64,000 nt of DNA, from assembly GCA_016718205.1 (NCBI GenBank), contig JADKEB010000036.1, forward strand, positions 124,001 to 188,000, given 5' to 3'. Each line of letters opens with the position of its first letter. Position 1 is the stretch's first letter. Below the pieces are notes generated by a model, which did no database searches, was not told where the DNA came from, and saw only the letters and a program-made list of their open reading frames with translations. Source of the stretch: Saprospiraceae bacterium. GTDB taxonomy: Bacteria > Bacteroidota > Bacteroidia > Chitinophagales > Saprospiraceae. Position numbers and translations under genes: made by a program. Positions 37,419-46,912 of this stretch are shown here, piece by piece.

Positions 37419-37425
37419 AATATTT

Positions 37426-39558
37426 TTAATTTAAGAAATTCCACGTACATGTAGCCATAAAGTGCCGTCCCATCATCTGAGGCACATTGGTTGGGTCTAT
37501 CTGGTGCAGAAGATTATTGATGTTCACCATGAGATTGATATTTTTATGGATAGATTTTCCAATGCTGACATTCAACAAGAGCAATTCTTTGGCATACTCT
37601 TCATCCATATTGACAAATTTATTTCCATCCAGATCCACAATACCCCATTTGCTTCTGTAGATGCCTCTGAAAGTACCATTCCATCCACTTTTTTCATCCT
37701 GATAAAACAATTTGAAGTTTGCCATATGAGGACTACGACCCAATAGCCCGGTATAATCAGAAAATGTCATGAGACGGGCAGATCCTAGAGGTGTGTTTCT
37801 GCCATATACCTCGTTGTTTTTGATCTTTTGGATGACATCTCTGTCACCTGTGACAAGATATTGATACCCGGCATTCCACTCTAGTTTTTTGTAAAATGTT
37901 CCCTTCAGATTGATTTCCATTCCTTTTGTAAATGCTCTGTTGACATTGAGGTAACTGAATACCAATGCATTGTTTTTAAGCGTTGCAACCGGAAGATAGT
38001 TGATCAGATCATTGATGGCATTATAGAAGATATTAAAGTCCACATTCAATGGAATATTTTTTAATTGTACGTTTCCACCAAGATTGAAGCCGTGCGAATT
38101 TTCAGGCCTTAATTTAGATATTTTAAATGCATCGGGGAGGATGGAAAATATAATCCCTTCCTGTTTTTGTCTTTCGAGTTCCGGTAGTGAAAACTCGGAT
38201 GCACCGTAGACTCTGTAACCCTGAGCAGCAGGATTGACATAGTAGAGGTAAAGCTGTCTGAAATCTGGAGCTTTAAAGCCGCTACCATAAGAAAAGTTGA
38301 TTCTCAATCTGTCTGATACTTTGTATTGCATAGACAATTTGGGAGTCACCCTATCGGCATAGTCAGAATTTCCATCATATCTCAATCCGGGTATAATCGT
38401 CAAGTTCGTTGAAGGCCGCCATTCATGCTGGACAAAGAGATAACTGTTATGCTGTTGTTTTTTTGTTCGGTACCTGATAGTTTCTACAGTCTGAAGATTG
38501 TATCCGGCACCAGCCACTAATTGGTTTTTATCATTGATATCCCAGTCTGTCTGATTTTCTGCCCTGTAGTAGTTGTGGCTGAAATTGTCATAATAATATT
38601 GCTCAGCAGAACCTTTCTGATTGAGCTGCTGCTCATATCTGTATAAGCTGCTATAAAGCCGAAGAGATGATTTTATTTTTTCGGAAAACCTGTGGTGAAA
38701 GACCGGATTGATATTGATGTCATCTGTAATGCCTGTTCCGGTAATATTTAATTCTCGGCCATTAAATGAAAAGGCTGATGTCTGATTGCCCTTAAACCAT
38801 CTGTTATTCCACACTAACCTGGTTTTGTCTGAAAATCTGTAAGTCCATTTTAGCTGACCGGTGATGTTATGAAATGGGTCCTGAGTTTTTTCGGGAGATT
38901 CAGCCTGTAAATCGTAACCATCAGAAGTGATATAGTTGGCAAATAAGAAGATACTTGACTTTTTATGAGAAAAATTGGTGGATAGGTTTAAATCTGCGGT
39001 ATTAAAACTACCGTAGCGCATCATGATACTAGCGGATTTTTTTCTTTTTTCTTCAGTCAATATATTGATCACGCCACCCATGGCTTCACTTCCGTACAAT
39101 GCACTGGACGGACCTTTTATTACTTCTATTTTGCGGATATTACCCACCGAATATCTTGAAAGATCTATCACACCACCTTGTCTCCCTGTGAGTGGTTCTC
39201 CGTCGAGCATGATCAAAGTATAATCTGGTGACATACCCTGGATCTGGATTCCATTACCAAAAACGCCACCGCCCACGGATGAACTACCGGATGCAGATGT
39301 CAGGAAAAGACCAGTTTGCTCCTGTAGTACATCATTCAAGCGAACATTGCCTGAAAGTTGTATCAACTTATGATTGATCAAAAGTGTAGGAACAGTTACA
39401 TTGCTCAGCATCCTTTCATTTCTGGTAGCGGTTACGACCAGCTCATCAACATTGACCTTCATTATTGTATCACTTATGATATCCTGACAGATGATAATGC
39501 CATTTATATTGGATATCAAAAATACAATAAATAGAAATCTCCATTCTGATCTAATCAT
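37426..39558 (-). CDS. TonB-dependent outer-membrane receptor, HmuR-like
   Basis: A 710-residue receptor with signal peptide (about 1-24), TonB box region (V-D-E-L-V-V-T-A-T-R near 34-43), plug domain (about 45-160, I-E-V-I-K-G-P-S-S-A-L-Y-G-S-E-A-M-G-G) and a 22-strand barrel ending in an aromatic residue pattern (C-T-W-N-F-L-N). Cotranscribed with the downstream HmuY-like lipoprotein gene. It likely imports heme or a related metal complex; the ligand is inferred from the partner. Confidence 0.93.
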   Translation of the reverse strand: MIRSEWRFLFIVFLISNINGIIICQDIISDTIMKVNVDELVVTATRNERMLSNVTVPTLLINHKLIQLSGNVRLNDVLQEQTGLFLTSASGSSSVGGGVFGNGIQIQGMSPDYTLIMLDGEPLTGRQGGVIDLSRYSVGNIRKIEVIKGPSSALYGSEAMGGVINILTEEKRKKSASIMMRYGSFNTADLNLSTNFSHKKSSIFLFANYITSDGYDLQAESPEKTQDPFHNITGQLKWTYRFSDKTRLVWNNRWFKGNQTSAFSFNGRELNITGTGITDDININPVFHHRFSEKIKSSLRLYSSLYRYEQQLNQKGSAEQYYYDNFSHNYYRAENQTDWDINDKNQLVAGAGYNLQTVETIRYRTKKQQHNSYLFVQHEWRPSTNLTIIPGLRYDGNSDYADRVTPKLSMQYKVSDRLRINFSYGSGFKAPDFRQLYLYYVNPAAQGYRVYGASEFSLPELERQKQEGIIFSILPDAFKISKLRPENSHGFNLGGNVQLKNIPLNVDFNIFYNAINDLINYLPVATLKNNALVFSYLNVNRAFTKGMEINLKGTFYKKLEWNAGYQYLVTGDRDVIQKIKNNEVYGRNTPLGSARLMTFSDYTGLLGRSPHMANFKLFYQDEKSGWNGTFRGIYRSKWGIVDLDGNKFVNMDEEYAKELLLLNVSIGKSIHKNINLMVNINNLLHQIDPTNVPQMMGRHFMATCTWNFLN

Positions 39559-39618
39559 GCCGCAAAGGTCAGAATAAGATTCCGGTCTATTGTCATAGTA
39601 ATGTCAAATGGTTATTTT

Positions 39619-39764
39619 GGGTGTATCCCATTTTTTCATTCAATTGTTATAGAATTCATTTTGTCTCCCTTTTAGGGATGGGATAAAAAAATTCCTTTTA
39701 TCACCCTTTAGGGATGGGGTAAAACAAAGGCAATTTTTATGAAAGTGCAATTTTGGATACACCC
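39619..39764 (+). mobile_element. GGGTGTATCC-family inverted-repeat element
   Basis: A 146-bp non-coding element from GGGTGTATCCC to GGATACACCC. It carries two tandem copies of an inner unit (near gtctcccttttagggatggg). Its flanks TTATTTT at 39612-39618 and 39765-39771 are a 7-bp target duplication. The right copy includes the stop codon of the TlpA gene. It separates the TlpA and TonB genes. Confidence 0.75.
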
Positions 39765-41060
39765 TTATTTTTTAATGGCAGACAATATTTGACTAAATTC
39801 TTGTGTGAATTTTTGATATCCGGGTGTTGCAGGTCCGGAAAACCCTGTATGAATTTTGACAATCTGATTGTTTTTGTCAGTAATGATCAATGTAGGATAG
39901 GACATGATTTTATCCAACATGGGCATCATTTGAGAGGCTTGTTTTTTATCGTAATAACCTCCGTATAAGACCTCATGGCTTATCTTCATTTTGTCTTTGA
40001 ATTTTTTTAATGCCGCCATTGATTTACTTTGGTCTTTATATCTTTCAAACCCTATAGTAATTACAGCAACATCTTCTGAAGGATTTTTCATAAAATATTC
40101 TTGCAGAAAAACAGTTTCATCCATACAGTTAGGACACCATGTGCCCATGATTTGAATGATTTTTATTTTATTGTTGTACTTTTGATCTCCGATGCTCACC
40201 GTATTGGCTTCTGTGTTTAAAAATGAAAATGCAATAGGTCGGTCTGATACAGATTTAGTAAGATCATATGAATCAGTCAGCGAAAATGTATCGTCTCTCA
40301 CTCCTTCCCAATTGGTAGAGTATTGACTTCCGGACCTGAAGGTCCCTGACAATGATCCGTCTTCCATCACTTTACCATTAAAGAGAAAAGCATGTGCACC
40401 ATCAAAAGCTGACAAATACAATTTTGAACCTGATACTTTACCTTCCAGAAAACGGTAGTCGCCGGTTACAGTAAGAAAAGTGCCGGTGACGATGTCTCCT
40501 TTCTGTTTAAATATTCCAACTGCCTTATACTCATCTTCAGTGCCTATTTCAAAAGTACATTTCCATTTACCTTCAACATTGATGTTTTGGTCAGATACCA
40601 CCGAGTACCGATCAGCTACACCATGTATTGCTTTAAACGGTATTCTGTAATTTTCTTTGTAATTGACAATCCAATCGCCTTCCATCACTCCGTCTTCGTA
40701 TATAGCCTGTATCTTGGTATCGTATACCGGAAATTCTATAATGATGGTATCTTTGGCAGTAGCCTTATCTGTACCAAAGGTGATATCTTGGATTTTGATT
40801 CGCTCATCTGCATTGTGTATGACGATATGAAAAGTACTGTCATTGTCATAAACTACTTCAAAATTAAAAGGTAATTCAGAATCAACCTCAAATTTTTTCA
40901 CAATATCACGGTCATCACCATACTTTTGGACCGGTGTCCTGTCCAACAATAGTACTCCTCGCCAGATACCGGGTGGTATTTTTTGAAAGGTACTGTTGGG
41001 TGCTACACATGAAAGTGATGTGACGACAATAAAAATGAAAAAAATGTAGACCAACCGCAT
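39765..41060 (-). CDS. TlpA-family thiol-disulfide reductase lipoprotein
   Basis: A 431-residue lipoprotein (lipobox T-S-L-S-C18) with an N-terminal beta-rich domain of Bacteroidota-specific type (about 25-260) and a C-terminal thioredoxin-like TlpA domain (about 265-431) with the active site W-C309-P-N-C312 and cis-Pro in S-Y-P-T-L. It should reduce disulfides at the periplasmic face of the membrane. It stands upstream of the TonB receptor and HmuY genes on the same strand and may support heme or cytochrome assembly (inference). Confidence 0.9.
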   Translation of the reverse strand: MRLVYIFFIFIVVTSLSCVAPNSTFQKIPPGIWRGVLLLDRTPVQKYGDDRDIVKKFEVDSELPFNFEVVYDNDSTFHIVIHNADERIKIQDITFGTDKATAKDTIIIEFPVYDTKIQAIYEDGVMEGDWIVNYKENYRIPFKAIHGVADRYSVVSDQNINVEGKWKCTFEIGTEDEYKAVGIFKQKGDIVTGTFLTVTGDYRFLEGKVSGSKLYLSAFDGAHAFLFNGKVMEDGSLSGTFRSGSQYSTNWEGVRDDTFSLTDSYDLTKSVSDRPIAFSFLNTEANTVSIGDQKYNNKIKIIQIMGTWCPNCMDETVFLQEYFMKNPSEDVAVITIGFERYKDQSKSMAALKKFKDKMKISHEVLYGGYYDKKQASQMMPMLDKIMSYPTLIITDKNNQIVKIHTGFSGPATPGYQKFTQEFSQILSAIKK

Positions 41061-41251
41061 AGTGAATAATTTACAGATGATGAATAGCTACAATGTAACA
41101 TCTTGACTATGTCATAGTTCAAACTGAAATATTGATTTTTAAAAGAGGAAGATGAGCAGAAAATGATATGTTATTAATTGTCATCACAATTATTTGAATA
41201 TTAATAACTTGTGATGATCTCACAATGTTTTATTCATAATAACTAAAACTA

Positions 41252-41779
41252 TCATTCGCCTTTATCTCCTACAAACTGATCTTCTTTGTTTTTGAATAAA
41301 ACATTGAAAGTGGTAAGGCTTCCGTAAATTCTTGTAATGTATTGTTGTAGATTTACCTTATCTTCATCTGAGAGATGTGATGCATTGATTCTTTGTTCCA
41401 TCACTCTGAGTCTATCGCGTACCATCACTATCTTATGAAAAAAAGTATCGATAGGAATTTCTTTGGGTTTAAGGGCCGTATCATCAGGTTTTAATATCAA
41501 TATTCCGTTTTTCCACTTGTCGCCCAAAGGAACTACTTCACTAATGTCTGACCATGCTTTTAGGATTTTTATCAAAGACTTTTCAGCTTCAGAAAATGAA
41601 ACTTTTTCGTCAGCTTCGATTTTTTCGATGATCTCCCATGAGCTGTATTCTTTACCTACCAATTTGATACCGTAAGTAATAAAACATACTTTGTAAGCTA
41701 CTACTTCTGCTCCTATGACAACACCATCTCCAAATGCCGGATGTTTGACACGAGAACCTATACCAAGAACAATTGCCAT
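41252..41779 (-). CDS. Conserved Bacteroidota protein with Tudor-like N-terminus
   Basis: A 175-residue cytoplasmic protein. Its start, G-S-R-V-K-H-P-A-F-G-D-G-V-V, is the same small beta-barrel motif found at the end of UvrD/PcrA helicases and in CarD-like proteins, and often binds RNA polymerase. The rest is helical (residues about 60-175). No catalytic motif is visible. The function is not known; an RNA polymerase- or nucleic-acid-related role is only suggested by the N-terminal motif. Confidence 0.75.
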   Translation of the reverse strand: MAIVLGIGSRVKHPAFGDGVVIGAEVVAYKVCFITYGIKLVGKEYSSWEIIEKIEADEKVSFSEAEKSLIKILKAWSDISEVVPLGDKWKNGILILKPDDTALKPKEIPIDTFFHKIVMVRDRLRVMEQRINASHLSDEDKVNLQQYITRIYGSLTTFNVLFKNKEDQFVGDKGE

Positions 41780-42042
41780 ATTATTATAATTTAAATATAC
41801 AGCGTAAAGGTATAGTTTATATTACATCTGACAAAATTAATGTATATCTAAATTTCCGGATTTTTACTATGAAATTGTGGACTATTATTGATGGGAAATA
41901 TTTTTAAATATTGAATCCACACCAAAAAGTCATGAATGGTGTGAAATTAAACAATATTGATTTCTACTGCATTGATAATCAGACGTTTCACTTTAGATGA
42001 TAGATGATGGGTAAAAAATGTTTGATTATGATAAAACATTTG
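41780..42042. other. Gene-free stretch
   Basis: AT-rich DNA upstream of the conserved protein, ending at the next repeat element. I see no other feature in it. Confidence 0.35.
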
Positions 42043-42200
42043 GGGTGTATCCCATTTTTTCATTCAATGGTTTTGAAATTCCTTTTGTCTCCCTTTAGGG
42101 TGGGGTAAAACAAAAGGAGTTTTATCCTTTTGTCTCCCTAAGGGGTGGGGTAAACCAAATGTAATTAATTTTTATAAAAGTGCAATTTTGGGATACACCC
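42043..42200 (+). mobile_element. GGGTGTATCC-family inverted-repeat element, second clear copy
   Basis: A 158-bp non-coding element with ends GGGTGTATCCC and GGGATACACCC. It is closely related to the copy at 39619, again with two internal units (gtctccctttagggtggggt and gtctccctaaggggtggggt). Flanks aacatttg (42035-42042) and aatatttg (42201-42208) are an 8-bp duplication with one mismatch. It lies 40 bases from an element of the other (GAGTATG) family. Confidence 0.75.
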
Positions 42201-42240
42201 AATATTTGTTTTTGGAGTAGACTCAGTATTTAATAATTTA

Positions 42241-42499
42241 GAGTATGTTTAAACTTTTATCATTTGGCTCCAAGCGGCAAATTTAATTTTAGCCAGCGTT
42301 ATATTTTTTGCTGTACCGCGTCAAGCTACGCTTGAACTTCCGGCTATATTCAGTATTCGCTGCGAGCAGCTGCTCGCAGTTCCTTCTTTATTGAGTAAAG
42401 TATTTTACTCAATTCTCGTCACAGACGAGACCATTCAGTCATCTTGTCCAAAATTAAATTTTCTCACTTTCGCTCAAACATAAAAATTTAAACATACTC
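42241..42499 (+). mobile_element. GAGTATG-family inverted-repeat element, long copy (copy C)
   Basis: A 259-bp non-coding element with perfect ends GAGTATGTTTAAA and TTTAAACATACTC, flanked by TTA at 42238-42240 and 42500-42502. The right TTA is, on the minus strand, the TAA stop codon of purU. Internal structures are a perfect 20-bp palindrome at 42360-42379 and stems at 42390-42413 (ATTGAGTAAA/TTTACTCAAT) and near 42414-42432 (TCTCGTC/GACGAGA). Confidence 0.88.
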
Positions 42500-43336
42500 T
42501 TATTCCAAGATGACTGTTTTGTTTCCAGCCACAAAGACATTGTCATTAAAGACAAGCCGAAGTGCTTTTGCTAGGACCAATTTCTCCACATCCCGACCGG
42601 CCTGAGCCATTTCCTGCCAGCTATGGCTATGATCTACGTGCATGATGTCCTGTTTGATGATTGGGCCTTCGTCAAGATTGTCATTGACAAAGTGGGCAGT
42701 AGCACCTATTATCTTTACACCTCGCAGATAGGCTTGTTTATATGGATTTGCACCTATGAAAGCAGGTAAAAACGAATGGTGTATATTAACGATCCTGTTG
42801 GTAAAGTGCTTTACAAAATTAGGAGTCAGTATGCGCATATACTTTGCCAGGACTATATAATCGGGCGAAAAGTCAGAAATCAATTCTATCATCAAGGTCT
42901 CGTGCGCTTCCCGGCCGATACCTTCCGTAGTGATGTGATAAAATGGTATATCAAATCTCTCACATACATCACTCAGGCTTTCATGATTGCCTATGACTGC
43001 AAGTATTTCAGCATTCAGTTCACCGTAATGGTTGCGCACCAGCAGCTCTGACAGACAGTGGTGCTCTTTGGTGACTAAGATCACAATTTTCTTTTTACGT
43101 TTGTTGTCAAATGAAATTTCAGCATCAGTAGGTAAGATACCTGACAGTCCATTCATGATTTTATCCTGAACGATTTCACCCGCAATTTCTGATCTCATAA
43201 AAAAACGTGAAGTTTCAGGATCTACAAATTCCTGATTGGACAAAACGTTAAGATTGTTGAAATAAAATACTCCGGTGACTTTATGAACCAGACCTTTTTC
43301 GTCGGCACATGATATTCTGACTATGCTGTTTTCCAT
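42500..43336 (-). CDS. purU: Formyltetrahydrofolate deformylase
   Basis: This enzyme hydrolyses 10-formyl-THF to formate and THF. The protein begins with an ACT domain (residues about 3-85, M-E-N-S-I-V-R-I-S-C-A-D-E-K-G). The formyltransferase-type domain follows (N-I-H-H-S-F-L-P-A-F-I-G-A-N-P-Y, with the catalytic H and later D-E-G-P-I-I). The start ATG at 43336 matches the family N-terminus; an upstream ATG at 43408 would add an unrelated leader. The stop codon coincides with the target duplication of the adjacent element. It balances formate-THF ligase (fhs) in one-carbon metabolism. Confidence 0.95.
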   Translation of the reverse strand: MENSIVRISCADEKGLVHKVTGVFYFNNLNVLSNQEFVDPETSRFFMRSEIAGEIVQDKIMNGLSGILPTDAEISFDNKRKKKIVILVTKEHHCLSELLVRNHYGELNAEILAVIGNHESLSDVCERFDIPFYHITTEGIGREAHETLMIELISDFSPDYIVLAKYMRILTPNFVKHFTNRIVNIHHSFLPAFIGANPYKQAYLRGVKIIGATAHFVNDNLDEGPIIKQDIMHVDHSHSWQEMAQAGRDVEKLVLAKALRLVFNDNVFVAGNKTVILE

Positions 43337-43441
43337 TATTTCTTCAAATATGGGTGCAAAAATATCAGAAAAGTACCACACCTGAACATAAATGGCAGGA
43401 ATATCCACATAATTGTATTTAAAATATCAATCTCGTTTTAA

Positions 43442-44074
43442 TTAGGTTTTATCCTGCGGCTGGTGGATATGTCCGCAGATGACTACATTGTATTTTTGGT
43501 CTATGGCCAGTATGGACGCTGTCTCTTCAAAATTATTGATCCAACTGACGGCTTTTTTGACACTTTTTTTAACTCTTTTTGAAAAACTTATTTTTTCTTT
43601 CCCAAAATATCTCAAAACATCATTTATCAGTCTGTTCAACAAAATTAAGATGTCATATCCCTTTCCACCTAACTTAGCTATAATCCGCGCCCAACCTTTG
43701 GTCGTAGCATCAAAAACATCGCCATGAAATATCCATATCTTTTGACCATCGAGGTCAAGAATAAGTTTGTCATCCAATATGAAGTTTCCCAATTGGGTTC
43801 CTGAATATTTCCTTAAAGTTTCATCATGATTTCCGGTAATGTAGTATGTCTTGGTGCCATTTTCAGTCATTTTTAGAATTTGTCTGAGCACTTGCATATG
43901 GGATTTTGGAAAATAACTTTTTGAAAAATTCCAGATATCTACGGTGTCTCCGTTTAAAACCAGAATGTCCGGATCAATTCCTTTTAAATATTGGAGCAAT
44001 TCCTGTGCATGACAACCATACGTTCCAAGATGTGTGTCACTAATAACTACTATTTCCAGTTTTCTTTTTGACAT
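43442..44074 (-). CDS. LpxH-like metallophosphoesterase, C-terminally truncated
   Basis: The ATG at 44074 begins MSKRKLEIVVISDTHLGTYG. The metallophosphoesterase motifs D-x-H (S-D-T-H-L-G), G-D-T-V-D-I-W, G-N-H-D-E and the final C-G-H-I-H-Q-P are present, as in Bacteroidota UDP-2,3-diacylglucosamine hydrolase-like proteins. The frame then stops right after Q-D-K-T. Homologs usually continue about 30-40 residues with an N-S-G-D-W segment. No remnant of it is seen downstream in other frames. At 210 residues it may be partly functional or a decaying gene; it lies 105 bases upstream of purU. Confidence 0.8.
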   Translation of the reverse strand: MSKRKLEIVVISDTHLGTYGCHAQELLQYLKGIDPDILVLNGDTVDIWNFSKSYFPKSHMQVLRQILKMTENGTKTYYITGNHDETLRKYSGTQLGNFILDDKLILDLDGQKIWIFHGDVFDATTKGWARIIAKLGGKGYDILILLNRLINDVLRYFGKEKISFSKRVKKSVKKAVSWINNFEETASILAIDQKYNVVICGHIHQPQDKT

Positions 44075-44275
44075 TGCACTTATTGATATATAATAATATT
44101 TTATAATATAATACAATTATGTGCAAAAGTCAACTTTTAACATTAAATGAATGTGAAGAGAATAATAAATGAAAGTTAAATATTCATCAGCCTAATGACT
44201 GTTAATCAACATAAAGTGAATTACTGTAAGAGTTAACAGATTGAAACTTACAAAATAATTACTATGAGAAAAATC

Positions 44276-46753
44276 TTACCTGTTGCCCAGAGGACTTTCT
44301 CCCTTCAACAATCTGCGAAGCAACTTTGAAAACCTGACGGATATGGCGACCAGATCTTTGGTTTCCAGCAGCAGATTGATGACCAGATCGGTGTTTTTAA
44401 ATCCATATTCCTTTTTTGAAACACCTTCTACCTGCTTTGCGAGGGCCTCTTCGATATTGTCAAAAATTGATCTTTTGTATGCCTTTACATCATTGATGTC
44501 TTCATAGTCATTTTTATCTATCGCAGCAGCTATTATGTTGAGGTAAGTGACTACTTCGATTTCTATTTTTCTGATCATCTCAGCCTGTCCTGAATCCACA
44601 GGTTTGTGTGCATTTTTGATGTGATTTTCGATGGTATTGATCACGTAAGTCAGGGATTGCAAAATATCCTGCATGTGGTCATTGCTGAGTATATAGAGTT
44701 GTGCAGTAGTTTTCTCGCTGAGTTTGGATTTTTTGATGGCTTTAAACAGGTTGTTTTTTATATCAGCATAGTAAGTGGTCAGTTCCTGATTTATAGTCGC
44801 GGCTTCACTTATTTTTTGAAGGTTTTCCGTCATTAGACCCTCCAAAGCCATACTATAGGCTTCTGAAATTCTGACTAAACTTTCTGAAAGTTTTTTTCCT
44901 GTTTTATGAAGGGCTCTGTCGGTTGTAAAATCCAAAGTTTGAAGCACATTTTGTGTTTCAAGGATCTTTGAATGTTTGATTTTATTTTTGTAGGTTGTGT
45001 ATAAAATGGATAGAATGACTATGGCACAAACGATGATCAATCCTATGGTTTTTAGTTGTAGTAAAATGATTGCCATGATTCCGGCTGAAACAAATGCTAC
45101 AATCGCAGTCACAAACCATCCTGCTATTACATTGATGACACCGGCTATCCTGTACGAAGCCGACTCCCTTCCCCATGCACGATCTGCCAGTGATGTACCC
45201 ATTGCTACCATAAAGGTAACATAAGTGGTGGAGAGTGGCAATTTGTAAGATGTACCTACAGCAATCAACATACTGGCCATAGTGAGATTGACAGAAGCCC
45301 TGATCAGGTCAAATGCGGGTGCATCCGAATCTTCTGGATGGACAACAGGGATAAACTGGGCATTGATTTTGTTTTTGAGTGAAAGTGGCAATAATCCACC
45401 AAATGATTGCGCAAATGATACTGTGCTTCGAACAATTGTTCTAGACAGTACATTGGAAGAAAACCTTTCATCCGTTTCTTCCTGTGTACCCAATTTGACT
45501 TCAGTTTCTGTAACGTTTCTGGCTTTTTTTGAAAACCACAATGTTAAGGTCATAATTATGCCTGCCAATAAAAGATATATATATGGTGTCTGAATGGGGA
45601 ATTTAAGCCCTGTCATCATATAGTCAGCAGGCGACACACTATTTGCAACTGAATGCGCAGATGCAAACAATTGATAGGATTGGATACCTGCTAATGGTAC
45701 ACCAATAAAATTAACAAGATCGTTGCCGGCAAAAGCCATGGCTAAACTGAAGGTGCCAGCGAAGACAACAATTTTTAATGGATTGTACCCTGATCTGTGC
45801 AATAAACTGAACACAACCACCCAAAATGTAAAGAAAGATACCAAAAACCATATCATATGATCTTTTATAAAATCGACTGCAGATTTTATATTTTTATTTC
45901 CAAAAAAGATTTCGTATTCAGCATCTCCGCTAGTAGTACCACTTACTTTTTCAAATACCATTTGATTGCCACCCGCACCAGTAATAGTTATATATTCCTG
46001 AGGGGATAATGTATCCGGAGCATTAGGATTTGATGATTTAATATATGAAATGAGCTCAGTAGTAGTAAGTTTTTCAGTAGAATAAGTGGATTTCAGACCT
46101 TTATAAATCAAAAAATAACTCAACGCCACCATAGCTAATGATCCCCAGATTACTCCAGTTATTTTGAGTTTTTTGGTATAGTTGAAACTAAATAAAACCC
46201 TTGAAATCCACATGACCACGATACCAAAACTGAATGATAAAAGTACAGAAAGAAATATGCTCGAAATGATGGTATTGGTTTTTGACCAATTGATTAGCCC
46301 AGTCACGTTTTTACTTGCATCATTGATGTTAAATAAGTAGTTTAACGGAAGATTTTCTGCAAGAATCATACTTGATGCCACCACAATCGATGCTCCCAGC
46401 AATTCGAAAATAATGGAAACTGTAGTGGATGTAGGTAGTCCTAAAGTATTAAAAGTATCCAGCAGAATGATGTCTGTAAGCATGACTGCCAGAAAGATGA
46501 CCATTACATTTTCAAGACTGAAATATTCCGGGTTGAATATACCTTCTCTGGCTATTTCCATCATTCCGGCGGATGACAAAGCCCCGATGAATATACCTGC
46601 GGAAGCAACCCACATGATGGTTCTGAATGATGCCACTTTGGAGCCAATAGCGGAATTCAAAAAATTGACAGCATCGTTGCCCACACCTACTACAAGGTCC
46701 ATCACTGCCAGGATTGCCAAAATAAATACTCCAGTTATGATAAAAGCTTCCAT
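44276..46753 (-). CDS. Inorganic phosphate transporter (PiT family) with PhoU-like C-terminal extension
   Basis: An 825-residue inner-membrane Pi symporter. The two PiT signatures are visible: G-V-G-N-D-A-V-N-F-L-N-S near residues 23-34 and F-A-G-N-D-L-V-N-F-I-G near 340-350. There are about 12 helices to roughly residue 600. The remaining 220 residues are charged and helical without membrane segments, resembling a PhoU-like regulatory domain (e.g. T-Y-Y-A-D-I-K-N-N-L-F-K). Fusing transporter and regulator in one chain is a recurring Bacteroidota arrangement. Standalone, no pho operon nearby. Confidence 0.9.
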   Translation of the reverse strand: MEAFIITGVFILAILAVMDLVVGVGNDAVNFLNSAIGSKVASFRTIMWVASAGIFIGALSSAGMMEIAREGIFNPEYFSLENVMVIFLAVMLTDIILLDTFNTLGLPTSTTVSIIFELLGASIVVASSMILAENLPLNYLFNINDASKNVTGLINWSKTNTIISSIFLSVLLSFSFGIVVMWISRVLFSFNYTKKLKITGVIWGSLAMVALSYFLIYKGLKSTYSTEKLTTTELISYIKSSNPNAPDTLSPQEYITITGAGGNQMVFEKVSGTTSGDAEYEIFFGNKNIKSAVDFIKDHMIWFLVSFFTFWVVVFSLLHRSGYNPLKIVVFAGTFSLAMAFAGNDLVNFIGVPLAGIQSYQLFASAHSVANSVSPADYMMTGLKFPIQTPYIYLLLAGIIMTLTLWFSKKARNVTETEVKLGTQEETDERFSSNVLSRTIVRSTVSFAQSFGGLLPLSLKNKINAQFIPVVHPEDSDAPAFDLIRASVNLTMASMLIAVGTSYKLPLSTTYVTFMVAMGTSLADRAWGRESASYRIAGVINVIAGWFVTAIVAFVSAGIMAIILLQLKTIGLIIVCAIVILSILYTTYKNKIKHSKILETQNVLQTLDFTTDRALHKTGKKLSESLVRISEAYSMALEGLMTENLQKISEAATINQELTTYYADIKNNLFKAIKKSKLSEKTTAQLYILSNDHMQDILQSLTYVINTIENHIKNAHKPVDSGQAEMIRKIEIEVVTYLNIIAAAIDKNDYEDINDVKAYKRSIFDNIEEALAKQVEGVSKKEYGFKNTDLVINLLLETKDLVAISVRFSKLLRRLLKGESPLGNR

Positions 46754-46912
46754 CTCAGGTTTTTCTTTTGTTAAAAGTTAAATATTAGGTGCTCAATTCA
46801 CACTAAAAATAACCCACAAAGGTGATGAAAATATCTGAAATTTTCCTGATCTAATGTTAAGTCAATATTAATTTTTAAATTTTGGCAACTGCTTTATCAT
46901 GTAAGAATGATA

